Positions 8,530 through 16,785 of a DNA stretch of 64,000 nt are shown here, piece by piece. Both the position numbers and the translations under genes were made by a program. Location: positions 1-64,000 of the forward strand of contig NZ_VFSD01000018.1 of the NCBI RefSeq assembly GCF_014332515.1. Direction: 5' to 3'. The notes beneath the pieces were generated by a model, which had not been told where the DNA came from, made no database searches, and saw only the letters and a program-made list of their open reading frames with translations. How positions within the stretch are numbered: the stretch's first letter is position 1; the number at the start of each line of letters is the position of its first letter. The DNA is from Pontibacter beigongshangensis (lineage in GTDB: Bacteria; Bacteroidota; Bacteroidia; Cytophagales; Hymenobacteraceae).

Positions 8530-8558
8530 AATTATTCTAATGAAAAGTGCCTTCCGGC
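8530..8558 (+). repeat. Repeat A copy 4
   Basis: AATTATTCTAATGAAAA then GTGCCTTCCGG, in the divergent spacer between lptB and the lysozyme gene. Confidence 0.7.
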
Positions 8559-8691
8559 ATTGCGGCCGCTGCATGGGCTAAGGCCTGTACACAGGCAAAG
8601 TTCATGCTTATTTAGCTAAATACTCTATAAAAAGCTTGATTTTTACTTGCTGTCTGCTTAGCTTGTACAACTTACAACTATTCGTTACCAC

Positions 8692-9504
8692 ATGCTTACT
8701 GCCCTTGTTTTACTTGTTTCGCAGAAGCTGAGCTACATCAGCTTGCTGTTCATGGCAGGCTTTGCCGGTATGCTCAGCACCTCTGAGCCAGTGCCTACTG
8801 AGGACGATGGCAAACCTGCTACCAACGTCACAAAGACAACCAGCCTGAGAGGTATTGATGTGTCGAGGTGGCAGCACGAGGTTGACTGGCACCAGGTAAA
8901 AGAAGCCGACATTACGTTTGCCTTCGTAAAAGCCTCGCAAAGCGACAGCAGGCAGGATCCTTACTTTGAGCGCAACTGGCAGGAAACCAAGCGGGTGGGC
9001 ATTAAGCGTGGCGCCTACCATTTCTTTATACCTACAGTGCCTGCCGTGGACCAGGTTAGGATTTTTAAAAGCCTGGTACGGCTGGAGGCCGGCGACCTGC
9101 CGCCCGTGCTCGATGTGGAGGTGGCCGACCCTACTATCGGTGGGGAGCAGTTCCGGGAGCAGATCCGCATCTGGCTGGAGGCCATAGAAGACCATTACGG
9201 CATGAAGCCCATGATCTACTCTAACCAGAACTTTTACCGCCGCTGGCTAAAAGGCCATTTCAACGAATATTCTTTCTGGATCGCGCGCTATAACACAGCA
9301 CAACCCGTACTGCACGGAGATGATACCTGGAAGTTCTGGCAATACACCGACCGTGGCACGCTACCTGGCATTAAAGCAGCCGTAGACCTCAACTTCTTCC
9401 CCGGCGACTATGATACGCTGCACGCGCTTTGCCTGCCAGAACTGCCTGCCACTCAAGAAGAAGACCTGCTGCAGCAACTCAGGCACAGGCAACCGCTGCC
9501 GTAG
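8692..9504 (+). CDS. Glycoside hydrolase family 25 lysozyme
   Basis: 270-residue muramidase-like protein predicted to cut the MurNAc-GlcNAc bond of peptidoglycan. An N-terminal hydrophobic segment (residues 1-25) could be a membrane anchor or signal. The GH25 domain runs from RGIDVSRWQHEVDW near residue 50 to about 250. It includes FAFVKASQ, GAYHFF, the catalytic-site LDVEV (Asp141, Glu143), MIYSNQNFY and FWQYTDRG. The conserved acidic residues of the family are all present, so it should be active. Remodelling of its own wall is likely; defence or phage origin is not indicated by the neighbours. Confidence 0.9.
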   Translation: MLTALVLLVSQKLSYISLLFMAGFAGMLSTSEPVPTEDDGKPATNVTKTTSLRGIDVSRWQHEVDWHQVKEADITFAFVKASQSDSRQDPYFERNWQETKRVGIKRGAYHFFIPTVPAVDQVRIFKSLVRLEAGDLPPVLDVEVADPTIGGEQFREQIRIWLEAIEDHYGMKPMIYSNQNFYRRWLKGHFNEYSFWIARYNTAQPVLHGDDTWKFWQYTDRGTLPGIKAAVDLNFFPGDYDTLHALCLPELPATQEEDLLQQLRHRQPLP

Positions 9505-9563
9505 CGGCTGTTGTTCAGCTTCCGGCAGCAAAATTTATCGTGTAACTTCTATCATTTAAAAGC

Positions 9564-9974
9564 ATGAAGCTAACCAGCATATTTTACGGCTTTTGGTGCC
9601 TGGCCTTTTTGCTCTTCACTTACTGGCAGCTAAACGATCCGGATGCCTGGCTGTGGCTGCTGATCTATGGCTTTGCCGCGCTGATGTGTGGTTTGGCGGC
9701 CTTCGGCATCTACTTCCGCTATGTATTAACGGCCTTTGCGGTCTTGTTCCTGTTTGGCTTCGCATTGCTTTATCCAAGCTCTGTATCAGATTGGATAAGG
9801 CAGGAATGGGCGCAGAAAGATCTCTCCATGAAAACCAATGCCATGGAGCAGGCCCGCGAGTCGTTTGGGCTGTTGGTGGCAGGTATAATGATGGCACTGG
9901 CCGCAGCTACAGGCTGGCAAAAGCACCGGCAACAGAAAGCCCTGCCGCAAGAATCTCTAAAGGCAAGACATTGA
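9564..9974 (+). CDS. TMEM220-like small membrane protein
   Basis: 136-residue protein with four hydrophobic helices, resembling the transmembrane 220 family. The first helix is FYGFWCLAFLLFTYWQLNDPDAWLW broken by the family's QLNDPD turn, which is the best diagnostic. A polar loop near residues 75-95 contains DWIRQEWAQKD. Function unknown. It lies 59 bases after the lysozyme stop on the same strand, so the two may be cotranscribed. Confidence 0.75.
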   Translation: MKLTSIFYGFWCLAFLLFTYWQLNDPDAWLWLLIYGFAALMCGLAAFGIYFRYVLTAFAVLFLFGFALLYPSSVSDWIRQEWAQKDLSMKTNAMEQARESFGLLVAGIMMALAAATGWQKHRQQKALPQESLKARH

Positions 9975-9983
9975 TTACCGGCA

Positions 9984-10016
9984 AATTATTTGAATGAAAA
10001 TGGCCCTCCAGAGGCT
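9984..10016 (+). repeat. Repeat A copy 5
   Basis: A near-consensus copy: AATTATTTGAATGAAAA then TGGCCCTCCAGAGGC. It starts 10 bases after the TMEM220-like stop and is followed by the B word TTTAGATGCTAG. Confidence 0.8.
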
Positions 10017-10149
10017 TTTTAGATGCTAGCTGCATTAGACTGGTGGCCTGTAGCTGGAAGTCAGGTAGTGGGGATTTATAAGCTAAGTATTTCCTCTCCC
10101 TATCTTCTCATTTTCAAATTAAAAACATCAGTCTACTCTACTATAGCAG

Positions 10150-11856
10150 CTATTTTACCCGAATGTCTTTGATGCGCAGCTGGAGTGTGGAAACGCCTCT
10201 GAAAATGTTTTCCTCGATGGTATAGCACACGTCGAACGGAATACCTTTGGAGATGGCATCGTAATAGTCGCTAAGGCCGAAGCCAATGGCATCGATGGAG
10301 TAGTAGCCATCCTGGGTGAGCGTAAGCTTCAGGTGCGAACTGCCCACCACGCGCACAGCCCCTGTATCGTACACGCATTCCGACACAAAAACCGGCTTCA
10401 TGTTGCCCGGGCCGAACGGCTCCATCTGGTGCACGATCTTATAGAAATTGCGGGTGACCTGGTTCAGCTTTATTTTGGCGTCTATCTCGATCTGCGGTAT
10501 CTTCTGCTCTTCGGTAATAGTGTCAGACACAAATGCCTCGAAACGCTCCCTGAAGGCCGGAATATTCTCTACGGGCAATGTCAGGCCGGCGGCATACATG
10601 TGCCCGCCAAACTGGTCGAGCAGGTCAGAGCAGCTTTCGATGGCGTCGTGCACATTAAAGCCATGCACCGAGCGGGCCGAGCCGGAGGCCTTGCCATTAG
10701 ACTGGGTCAGGATGATGGTAGGACGGTAGTATTTCTCGATGCAACGCGAAGCCACAATACCGATCACGCCTTTATGCCAGGAGTCTTTGTACAACACTGT
10801 AGAGTTGGCATTCCGTAGAAAATCGTCTTCCTCGATCATCTGCAGCGCCTCTTTGGTAATGTTAGTGTCTTTGCTGCGGCGCTCCTTGTTCGATTCGTTT
10901 ATGACGTCTGCCACCGCGTAGGCTTCCTCCTTGGTTTCGGCCAGCAGCATCCGCACCGAGCGCTTGGCATCGCCCATGCGGCCAGCGGCGTTTATGCGGG
11001 GCGCAAAGCCAAATACCACACTCGTCACATCCATCGGGCCCGTAATGTCAGCCAGCTCCTTGAGCGCCTTCAGCCCCGGACGCATGCCGGCAGCACCATT
11101 TATCTGCAGCAGGCCGTAATGGGCCAGCACGCGGTTCTCGCCTGTAATGGGCACAATGTCAGCGGCAATGCTCACCACCACCAGGTCCAGCAGCTTAAAT
11201 GCCTCCCGCTGCTCTATGTTATTCTGAATACAGAAGGCCTGTATCAGCTTAAACCCGACCCCGCAACCAGACAGCTCTTTAAAAGGATATTGGCAGTCGG
11301 GCCGTTTGGGGTCCAGCACCGCCGCTGCCTGCGGAATGTCTTCGTCGGGCAGGTGATGGTCGCAGATAACAAAATCTACTCCCAGTGAAGTCGCTAAGGC
11401 CACTTTATCAGCTGATTTTATGCCGCAGTCCAGGCTGATGATGAGCGTAAAACCGTTCTCAGCGGCCCACTCCACTCCCTGCTGCGACACGCCATAGCCT
11501 TCTTTGTACCTGTCGGGAATGTAAAACTCAATATGTTCGGTGTAGTTGCGCAGAAAGCTGTACATGAGCGCCACCGAGGTGGTGCCATCTACATCGTAAT
11601 CGCCATAGACCAGAATTTTCTCAGATTTATGAAGGGCCTCGTTGATGCGGTTTACAGCCCGATCCATGTCCTTCATCAGGAACGGGTCGTGGAGGCTGCT
11701 CAGGCTGGGGCGGAAGAAGGCCTTGGCCTCCTCGAAGGTGCAGATGCCGCGTTGGCAAAGAATATCGGCCAGGGTCTTGCTAATCTTCAGGCTCTCTGCC
11801 AGTTCTGAAACTACTTCCGGCAGTTGCTCTTCGTTGTAAACCCATCTTTTCTCCAT
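10150..11856 (-). CDS. recJ: Single-stranded-DNA-specific exonuclease RecJ
   Basis: 568-residue 5'-3' single-strand DNA exonuclease of the DHH family, acting in recombination and mismatch or base-excision repair. The metal-binding motifs are all present: DYDVDGTTS near residue 85, SLDCGIKS, and CDHHLPDE. The DHHA1 motif GGHMYAAG is near residue 400. The C-terminal OB-like domain is complete, so length is normal. I place the start at the ATG at 11856 (MEKRWVYNEE); the frame's first ATG 11 codons earlier lacks family support. It is divergent from the microprotein gene at 11988. Confidence 0.95.
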   Translation of the reverse strand: MEKRWVYNEEQLPEVVSELAESLKISKTLADILCQRGICTFEEAKAFFRPSLSSLHDPFLMKDMDRAVNRINEALHKSEKILVYGDYDVDGTTSVALMYSFLRNYTEHIEFYIPDRYKEGYGVSQQGVEWAAENGFTLIISLDCGIKSADKVALATSLGVDFVICDHHLPDEDIPQAAAVLDPKRPDCQYPFKELSGCGVGFKLIQAFCIQNNIEQREAFKLLDLVVVSIAADIVPITGENRVLAHYGLLQINGAAGMRPGLKALKELADITGPMDVTSVVFGFAPRINAAGRMGDAKRSVRMLLAETKEEAYAVADVINESNKERRSKDTNITKEALQMIEEDDFLRNANSTVLYKDSWHKGVIGIVASRCIEKYYRPTIILTQSNGKASGSARSVHGFNVHDAIESCSDLLDQFGGHMYAAGLTLPVENIPAFRERFEAFVSDTITEEQKIPQIEIDAKIKLNQVTRNFYKIVHQMEPFGPGNMKPVFVSECVYDTGAVRVVGSSHLKLTLTQDGYYSIDAIGFGLSDYYDAISKGIPFDVCYTIEENIFRGVSTLQLRIKDIRVK

Positions 11857-11957
11857 ATGCTTCAGCTCGCGTAACCTGTTGAGTTGCAAAGGTAGGAATT
11901 TAGCGGAAATCTGGCTGTGGCATATCGCTTCGCCCCTACCGGATTTCCGAAAATTTA

Positions 11958-11965
11958 TATCTTTG
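11958..11965 (+). promoter_or_regulatory. Promoter -7 element upstream of microprotein gene
   Basis: TATCTTTG fits TAnnTTTG and lies 22 bases before an ATG preceded directly by TTAGGAG. The -33 element is not clear. Confidence 0.5.
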
Positions 11966-11987
11966 TGCCGGTATAACAGGTTAGGAG

Positions 11988-12101
11988 ATGAAACGATTCA
12001 AAGAGTTTTATGAGAAGTGGAAAGATTATTCACTGGACATTGTGATGTACGGTTTTTTCTTCCTCTTTCTGTTGCTGCTCTTCCTCTTCTTCGGAGATTA
12101 G
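11988..12101 (+). CDS. 37-residue single-pass membrane microprotein
   Basis: A short gene: charged amphipathic start (MKRFKEFYEKWKDY), then a single hydrophobic helix rich in Leu and Phe, ending FFGD. It is supported by a TAnnTTTG promoter element at 11958, an AGGAG immediately before the ATG, and a stop that leaves only three bases before the convergent TPR gene. I recall similar short KWK-DxxMYG-type proteins in other Cytophagales but cannot verify this. Role unknown; small membrane proteins of this shape often modulate larger membrane complexes. Confidence 0.6.
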   Translation: MKRFKEFYEKWKDYSLDIVMYGFFFLFLLLLFLFFGD

Positions 12102-12104
12102 GCA

Positions 12105-13934
12105 TTACTGAGTAAGGTTGTCGCCACGGAGGTTGCGGAAACGCTTGCGGGCCTCGGCCACATAAATGCTCCCCTGGTGCTTTACCAGCAGGTCGTTGTA
12201 GAGTTGCATGGCCTTTTCTGAGTCTTTGAGGTTTTCCTCGTAGATAAAAGCCATTCTGTACAGGGCATCGTCGCTCAGGATATCGATCTGCGGGTTGCTC
12301 ACAATCTTATCTAGGTTGGCTAGGGCCTGCTCAAAGTTCCCCATCCGCTCATACAGGTTAGCCTTCTGAAAATAGATCTCGTCCGTCAGGCTATGTCCCC
12401 TGAATTTTTCCAGCATGGCATCCAGCCGGGTGTTTGCCTCTTCCAGCTTGTTCTGGAACACGAGCAGTTCAATAGCGGCGTATTCTTCCATGGCTACGGT
12501 AGAGGTATCGAGTCCGGTGTTGTCGGTAATGAGCAGGCTCAGCTCCATGGCATCGTTGGCAATTTCGCGGCTAGTGGCCAGTTTCAGGATGTCGAGGTGG
12601 GCCTGGGCCAGCTCAAAGTCGCCTTTGTAGTAGTTCAGGCGGGCATTTCGCAGCTTTGCCTCGTGGCCTATGCTCGTCTCCTTATGCGATTTCTCCACCT
12701 GCGAATACAGCAGCGTAGCCTCCCACGGCTCCCCCTTCAGGAGGTAAATATCGCCCAGGGTCAGCTTACACTCCGCTACCAGGTTGGGGTTGGCGCGTGG
12801 CATGGCGATGGCCTCCTGCAGCAGGGCAATGGCTTTGTCTTTTTCGTCGAGGTGTAAGGCGTAGAGGCTGGCCATGTGCGGCAGCACCTCCACCGAGTTG
12901 GTGTTCCGGCCTACCTCTGTCAGCAGCGCCTCATACTCCGTTATCAGGCTCCGGATTTTGCCCAGATCTACCGGAAACGTGTTCTCAACCTGCTCCTCGC
13001 GGGCATTGATCAGCCGCTGCCGCGCCATAAAGTAGTACGGCCCATCCGGATATTCCTTCACCATGTACTCGTAGGCTTCTATGGCGCCTTCGTAGTCTTT
13101 GTTTTCAGCACTGATGGTGCCTAGCTCCATCACGCGGGTGCCGCCGCTGCGGGTGCGCTTGTCTACAGAGCGGGCCTGCAGCAGGGCGCTATAAAAATCT
13201 TTCCGCTGTATGTAGAGCCATATCAGCAGTTCGTTGTAAGAGAGCTTATCGGGCTCCAGCTGCACCTTGGTCAGCAGTTCTTTCTCCAGCAGGTCGAACC
13301 CTTTGTCGTCGCGGAGGCTGTTCTGCAGCATGTTCTGCACATAGCCCAGTTCCTGCTCATTTTCCTGCAGCAGTTGCAGTGCCTCCTGTATCAGTGGCTC
13401 ATTTTTCTGGCGATGGGTGTAGAGCGCGATCAGCTGACGGTTGTATTCCATTGGGTTTTTGCTGAGTTCCCGGCCCCGCAGGTAGGTTTTCTCGGCATAG
13501 TCGAACAGGCCGTGCTGCATAAAAATACTGGCAACAGCTATTACCTCCCCCTGGCTCAGGTTGCCGATCAGCTTATCGTAGTGCTTCTCGGCCGCCGCCT
13601 TATCTCCTGACTCCTGGTACACAATGCCCAGGTCCACGGCATAGGCCAGGGAGTTGGCGGAGCGTTTCATGGTTTTCTTCACCAGTTTCTCCGCCTCCTT
13701 GTAGTTGCGCTGTGCCAGCAGGGTTTTCAGGTAATCGGGGTACACCACGTGGAACAGGCGCTGGTCGTCTATCAGTTTGGCAAAAAGGTTCTCTGCCTTC
13801 TCCAGGTCGCCCTTGCTCAGGTATTCCCGCGCCAGCTCCACCTCCTGCTGCTTCGACTGGGCAGCCAGGTTGGCAGGCGCCAGCAACAGCAGTACCAGCG
13901 ACAGTAGCAGGCTTGAAAAAATTCGTGTCCACAT
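12105..13934 (-). CDS. Secreted tetratricopeptide-repeat protein
   Basis: 609 residues with an N-terminal signal peptide (hydrophobic LLLSLVLLLLAPANLAAQ ending near residue 25). The rest is helical repeats: TPR-like units are visible from residue 30 (AREYLSKGDLEKAENLFAKL) to the end (MAFIYEENLKDSEKAMQLYNDLL). No catalytic motif is seen. It is predicted periplasmic or outer-membrane associated and probably a scaffold. It converges with the microprotein gene with a three-base gap. The function cannot be narrowed from sequence. Confidence 0.85.
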   Translation of the reverse strand: MWTRIFSSLLLSLVLLLLAPANLAAQSKQQEVELAREYLSKGDLEKAENLFAKLIDDQRLFHVVYPDYLKTLLAQRNYKEAEKLVKKTMKRSANSLAYAVDLGIVYQESGDKAAAEKHYDKLIGNLSQGEVIAVASIFMQHGLFDYAEKTYLRGRELSKNPMEYNRQLIALYTHRQKNEPLIQEALQLLQENEQELGYVQNMLQNSLRDDKGFDLLEKELLTKVQLEPDKLSYNELLIWLYIQRKDFYSALLQARSVDKRTRSGGTRVMELGTISAENKDYEGAIEAYEYMVKEYPDGPYYFMARQRLINAREEQVENTFPVDLGKIRSLITEYEALLTEVGRNTNSVEVLPHMASLYALHLDEKDKAIALLQEAIAMPRANPNLVAECKLTLGDIYLLKGEPWEATLLYSQVEKSHKETSIGHEAKLRNARLNYYKGDFELAQAHLDILKLATSREIANDAMELSLLITDNTGLDTSTVAMEEYAAIELLVFQNKLEEANTRLDAMLEKFRGHSLTDEIYFQKANLYERMGNFEQALANLDKIVSNPQIDILSDDALYRMAFIYEENLKDSEKAMQLYNDLLVKHQGSIYVAEARKRFRNLRGDNLTQ

Positions 13935-14148
13935 AATAAATCTACAACGGCATGACAGCCATTTTGATATGAGAAATGGCTGGTTTTTAAAGATAAATAA
14001 AAAGGAAACAGATTTCAGGAAAAAGAATTTCAGACGGCAGCCTGTTGCATATTGGGAGAAAGTTTAAAAGCTTCCTCTGATACATTCTTTCAAAGCCTCC
14101 GATTCGACCACACAATTCCTATCTGATTTGCACATCAGCACCCAAACA

Positions 14149-14309
14149 AATTATTCCAATGAAAAAGGTCCTCAGGAGGGTTCTGCTGTTGCTGCTCCTG
14201 TAATAAGTGTCAATTGTTTTGCTGCCGGAATTCTGAATAATTTCCCGGCAGCATGTGTAGCAGCAACAGAACAAATAGGCTCTGGAGGGCCCTTTTTATT
14301 CAAATAATC
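14149..14309. repeat. Composite inverted element: repeat A copies 6 and 7 with paired interior
   Basis: A forward copy (AATTATTCCAATGAAAA then AGGTCCTCAGGAGG, 14149-14180) and a reverse copy (CTCTGGAGGGCCCTTTTTATT then CAAATAATC, 14278-14309) face each other. Inside them TTCTGCTGTTGCTGCT pairs with AGCAGCAACAGAA. A further inner hairpin has arms GCTGCCGG and CCGGCAGC. The whole 161 bp is one extended imperfect palindrome, the most complete form of the repeat in the window. Confidence 0.75.
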
Positions 14310-14325
14310 AGGTGTACACCAACCT

Positions 14326-14412
14326 TTGCAGCGCACGTAGCTCCTGCAAGGGTTTTGTCTGGAAAAGCTGCTACTGATCCTTCAGACGCTCGCAGGAGCT
14401 GCGCACGCTGCA
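14326..14412. repeat. Second long imperfect hairpin
   Basis: TTGCAGCGCACGTAGCTCCT pairs with the facing AGGAGCTGCGCACGCTGCAA with few mismatches. Inner words GTCTG and CAGAC also match. A similar CGCAGGAACTGCGCG word occurs at about 55469. It sits between the composite element and the terminator of the isomerase gene. Confidence 0.55.
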
Positions 14413-14444
14413 AGGGTCTTTGCTGCTTCTCTTTGAAGCTAAAA

Positions 14445-14480
14445 CAAAAAGAGCCACTCAAAACTGAGCGGCTCCTTTTG
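14445..14480 (-). terminator. Terminator of the PpiD/SurA-like gene
   Basis: GAGCCACTCA (14451-14460) pairs with TGAGCGGCTC (14465-14474) with one mismatch around a four-base loop. On the minus strand a T run follows. It starts 24 bases past the isomerase stop. Confidence 0.75.
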
Positions 14481-14503
14481 TTACGAATTCTTCTTTTTGC
14501 TTA

Positions 14504-16615
14504 TTAGAAGAACTTCACACGGTTGTCTTTCACATCAGCCTTTTCTTTGATGGCTTCGTAGGCGTTAGACTGGTTGCGACCTGTACGCATATTTACCAGC
14601 TGCTGCTTCACCTCTGTAAAGTCTTCGGTTTCAGGAGCTTTGTTTACCTGCACCAACTCTACCATCAGCACACCATTCTGACCTTCGAAAGGAGCAGTAC
14701 GGGCACCTGGCTTTAAACCAAATGCTTTGCCCACGGCCACAGGCTCAAAGCCAAGACCTGTGATGGAGCCACCCGCAAACGTTACGTCGTCGGCAGTTCT
14801 GACAGTGGCAGCAGGGCCGTAGCTGGAGGCAATGGCTTCCAGGGTACCGTTGCCACCTTTCAGTTTTTCGGCAATCTGTTTGGCTTTCAACTCGTTGCGA
14901 ACAGCGGCAGTCAGTTCATCTTTGATGTCTTCTATCTTGGCATAACCTTTCTCGCGCTTGCCGGTAAGGGCAGCTACCACATAAGTATCGTTAATCTCAA
15001 ACACTGGCGATACGTCTCCTACAGATCTGTCTTTGGCATAGGCCCAACGTACCAGTTCACGCGCATTCTGCAGGTTGTTTACCATTACGTTGTTTTTACC
15101 GATGTTGGCAGCTTCTTCTTTTACCAGTGTGCCGTTCTTTTCTACATTCTCTCTAAAACCGCTCAGGTTGCCGCTGGTACCAGAAAGCTCATCGGCAACG
15201 CCATAGGCCAGGCCTCGCGTTGTCTCGCTTGCCTCAACAGCCCGTTGTACGGCAGCCAGTTTGTAGGTCTGATTGGTTTTAGGCGCGGTGATTTTAATGA
15301 TATGGTAGCCGAACTCTGTTTCTACCGGGTTTGGCAACAGGCCTGTGGAAGAGGCGCCGAAAATGGCTTTCTCAAACGCAGGCACCATTCTGCCTTCGCC
15401 GAACCAGCCCAGGTCACCGCCCACTGCGGCAGTTCCGTCTGTGCCGTGTTGTGCCGCCATCATGGCAAAGTCTGCTCCGTTCTGGATCTGAGCCAACACA
15501 TCTTTGGCTTTGGCCAGGGCGGCTGCCTTGGCTTCCGGGGTATCGGCGTCTGGCTTGATCAGGATATGGCTGGCACGCGCTACACTCGACTCTCCTTCTT
15601 TGGCATCAATTACTTTAAAGAGACCTACTGTACCGTTTGAGGTATAAGGACCGTAAACTTTTCCTTCTTCTAAAGGCAGGCTGCTGCGCAATTGCTCCGG
15701 CAACTCGCTAACAGGCTGGTAAGAACCGTCGAAAGACGCATCTGAGTTCATGTTCACGAAAGCAGAATCGTTATCGGCGGCGGCAAACTGCTCTTTTAGT
15801 GTAGAGAATTCCTGCTGATAATAGGTGCTGTCTTCGGCAGAGGCGCTTACCGGAATGGTAACAAACTCGATAGAGCGCCCTTCCTCTACTTTATAGGCAT
15901 CTTTATGGCGCTCGAAATAATCCTTTAGTTGCGCATCCGATACCTGCACAGCAGAATCAGGAATAGAACCGTAAGGCACAAACAGCGCCTTGATGCTGGC
16001 CGTTGCGTTCTGGGAGCTATGGTAGTTCTTTGCTTCGGCAGCAGTAATGTAAACAGACTTGGTGAGCATGTTCATATACTTGCTCTGCACACGGTCCTCT
16101 ACCAGCCCTTGCTCAAAGTTAGTCCACATAGGGCGGGCTTGTGGGTCCATCTGGTCGAGGTTCTGCAGGTACTGTACGATCTGGCTGCGGTCGAACTCGC
16201 CCGTTTGCGGGTTCGTGAAGGCCTGACGCACAGATGGGTGAATGTTTTCGCCCTGCACCATGTCGAACAGCTCTTCTTCTGTTACCTCTATGCCCAGCCG
16301 GTCGTATTCTTTCTGCAGCGCGATCTTAAACACGAGGTTGTTCCAGGCCTGCTCGCGGATCATGGCCAGCTCTGTTTCTGTTGCCGATCGCCCTGACTGA
16401 TTTTCGTAATTGGCCTTAATTTGCTGGAAAACCTGATCAAACTCAGTGTAATCAATATCTTCGCCGGCTACTTCGCCAATCGTGGTGTCGCTGCCGCCCA
16501 TAAGCCTTGAGTTTGGAGCAAGCAAGTCACCGCCTACCACAAACACACCAAGCCCGATGGCGATAAAGCCAACTGCCCAACCAGACTTCTCTCTAATCTT
16601 GTTAATTAATGCCAT
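14504..16615 (-). CDS. PpiD/SurA-type peptidylprolyl isomerase
   Basis: 703-residue membrane-anchored periplasmic folding factor. It has a short cytoplasmic N-terminus (MALINKIREKSG), one transmembrane helix at residues 13-31, a SurA_N-like helical chaperone region to about residue 220, and a parvulin domain from about 345. In the parvulin domain ASHILIKPDADTPEAKAAAL, GGDLGWFGEGRMVPAFEKA and ETEFGYHIIKITAPK are the family signatures. A further long C-terminal part has chaperone-like helices. The layout matches PpiD of proteobacteria and its Bacteroidota counterpart. It likely assists folding of outer-membrane proteins. It is downstream of the lptC and CNNM-like genes on the same strand. Confidence 0.9.
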   Translation of the reverse strand: MALINKIREKSGWAVGFIAIGLGVFVVGGDLLAPNSRLMGGSDTTIGEVAGEDIDYTEFDQVFQQIKANYENQSGRSATETELAMIREQAWNNLVFKIALQKEYDRLGIEVTEEELFDMVQGENIHPSVRQAFTNPQTGEFDRSQIVQYLQNLDQMDPQARPMWTNFEQGLVEDRVQSKYMNMLTKSVYITAAEAKNYHSSQNATASIKALFVPYGSIPDSAVQVSDAQLKDYFERHKDAYKVEEGRSIEFVTIPVSASAEDSTYYQQEFSTLKEQFAAADNDSAFVNMNSDASFDGSYQPVSELPEQLRSSLPLEEGKVYGPYTSNGTVGLFKVIDAKEGESSVARASHILIKPDADTPEAKAAALAKAKDVLAQIQNGADFAMMAAQHGTDGTAAVGGDLGWFGEGRMVPAFEKAIFGASSTGLLPNPVETEFGYHIIKITAPKTNQTYKLAAVQRAVEASETTRGLAYGVADELSGTSGNLSGFRENVEKNGTLVKEEAANIGKNNVMVNNLQNARELVRWAYAKDRSVGDVSPVFEINDTYVVAALTGKREKGYAKIEDIKDELTAAVRNELKAKQIAEKLKGGNGTLEAIASSYGPAATVRTADDVTFAGGSITGLGFEPVAVGKAFGLKPGARTAPFEGQNGVLMVELVQVNKAPETEDFTEVKQQLVNMRTGRNQSNAYEAIKEKADVKDNRVKFF

Positions 16616-16785
16616 TTGTTATACAACTTAATAAAGGAATGTGCAAAATAAGGTTAATCGCACTAAATTTCAAAATTTTATAAATATCTGTTTCAGAGCT
16701 TTATCAGAATTAATGTTTTGTGCTGCAAACGAACCGAAAAATAACAAGCGTTCGCTCTTCAGCCCCCTGCGGCTGCCAGGCACAT

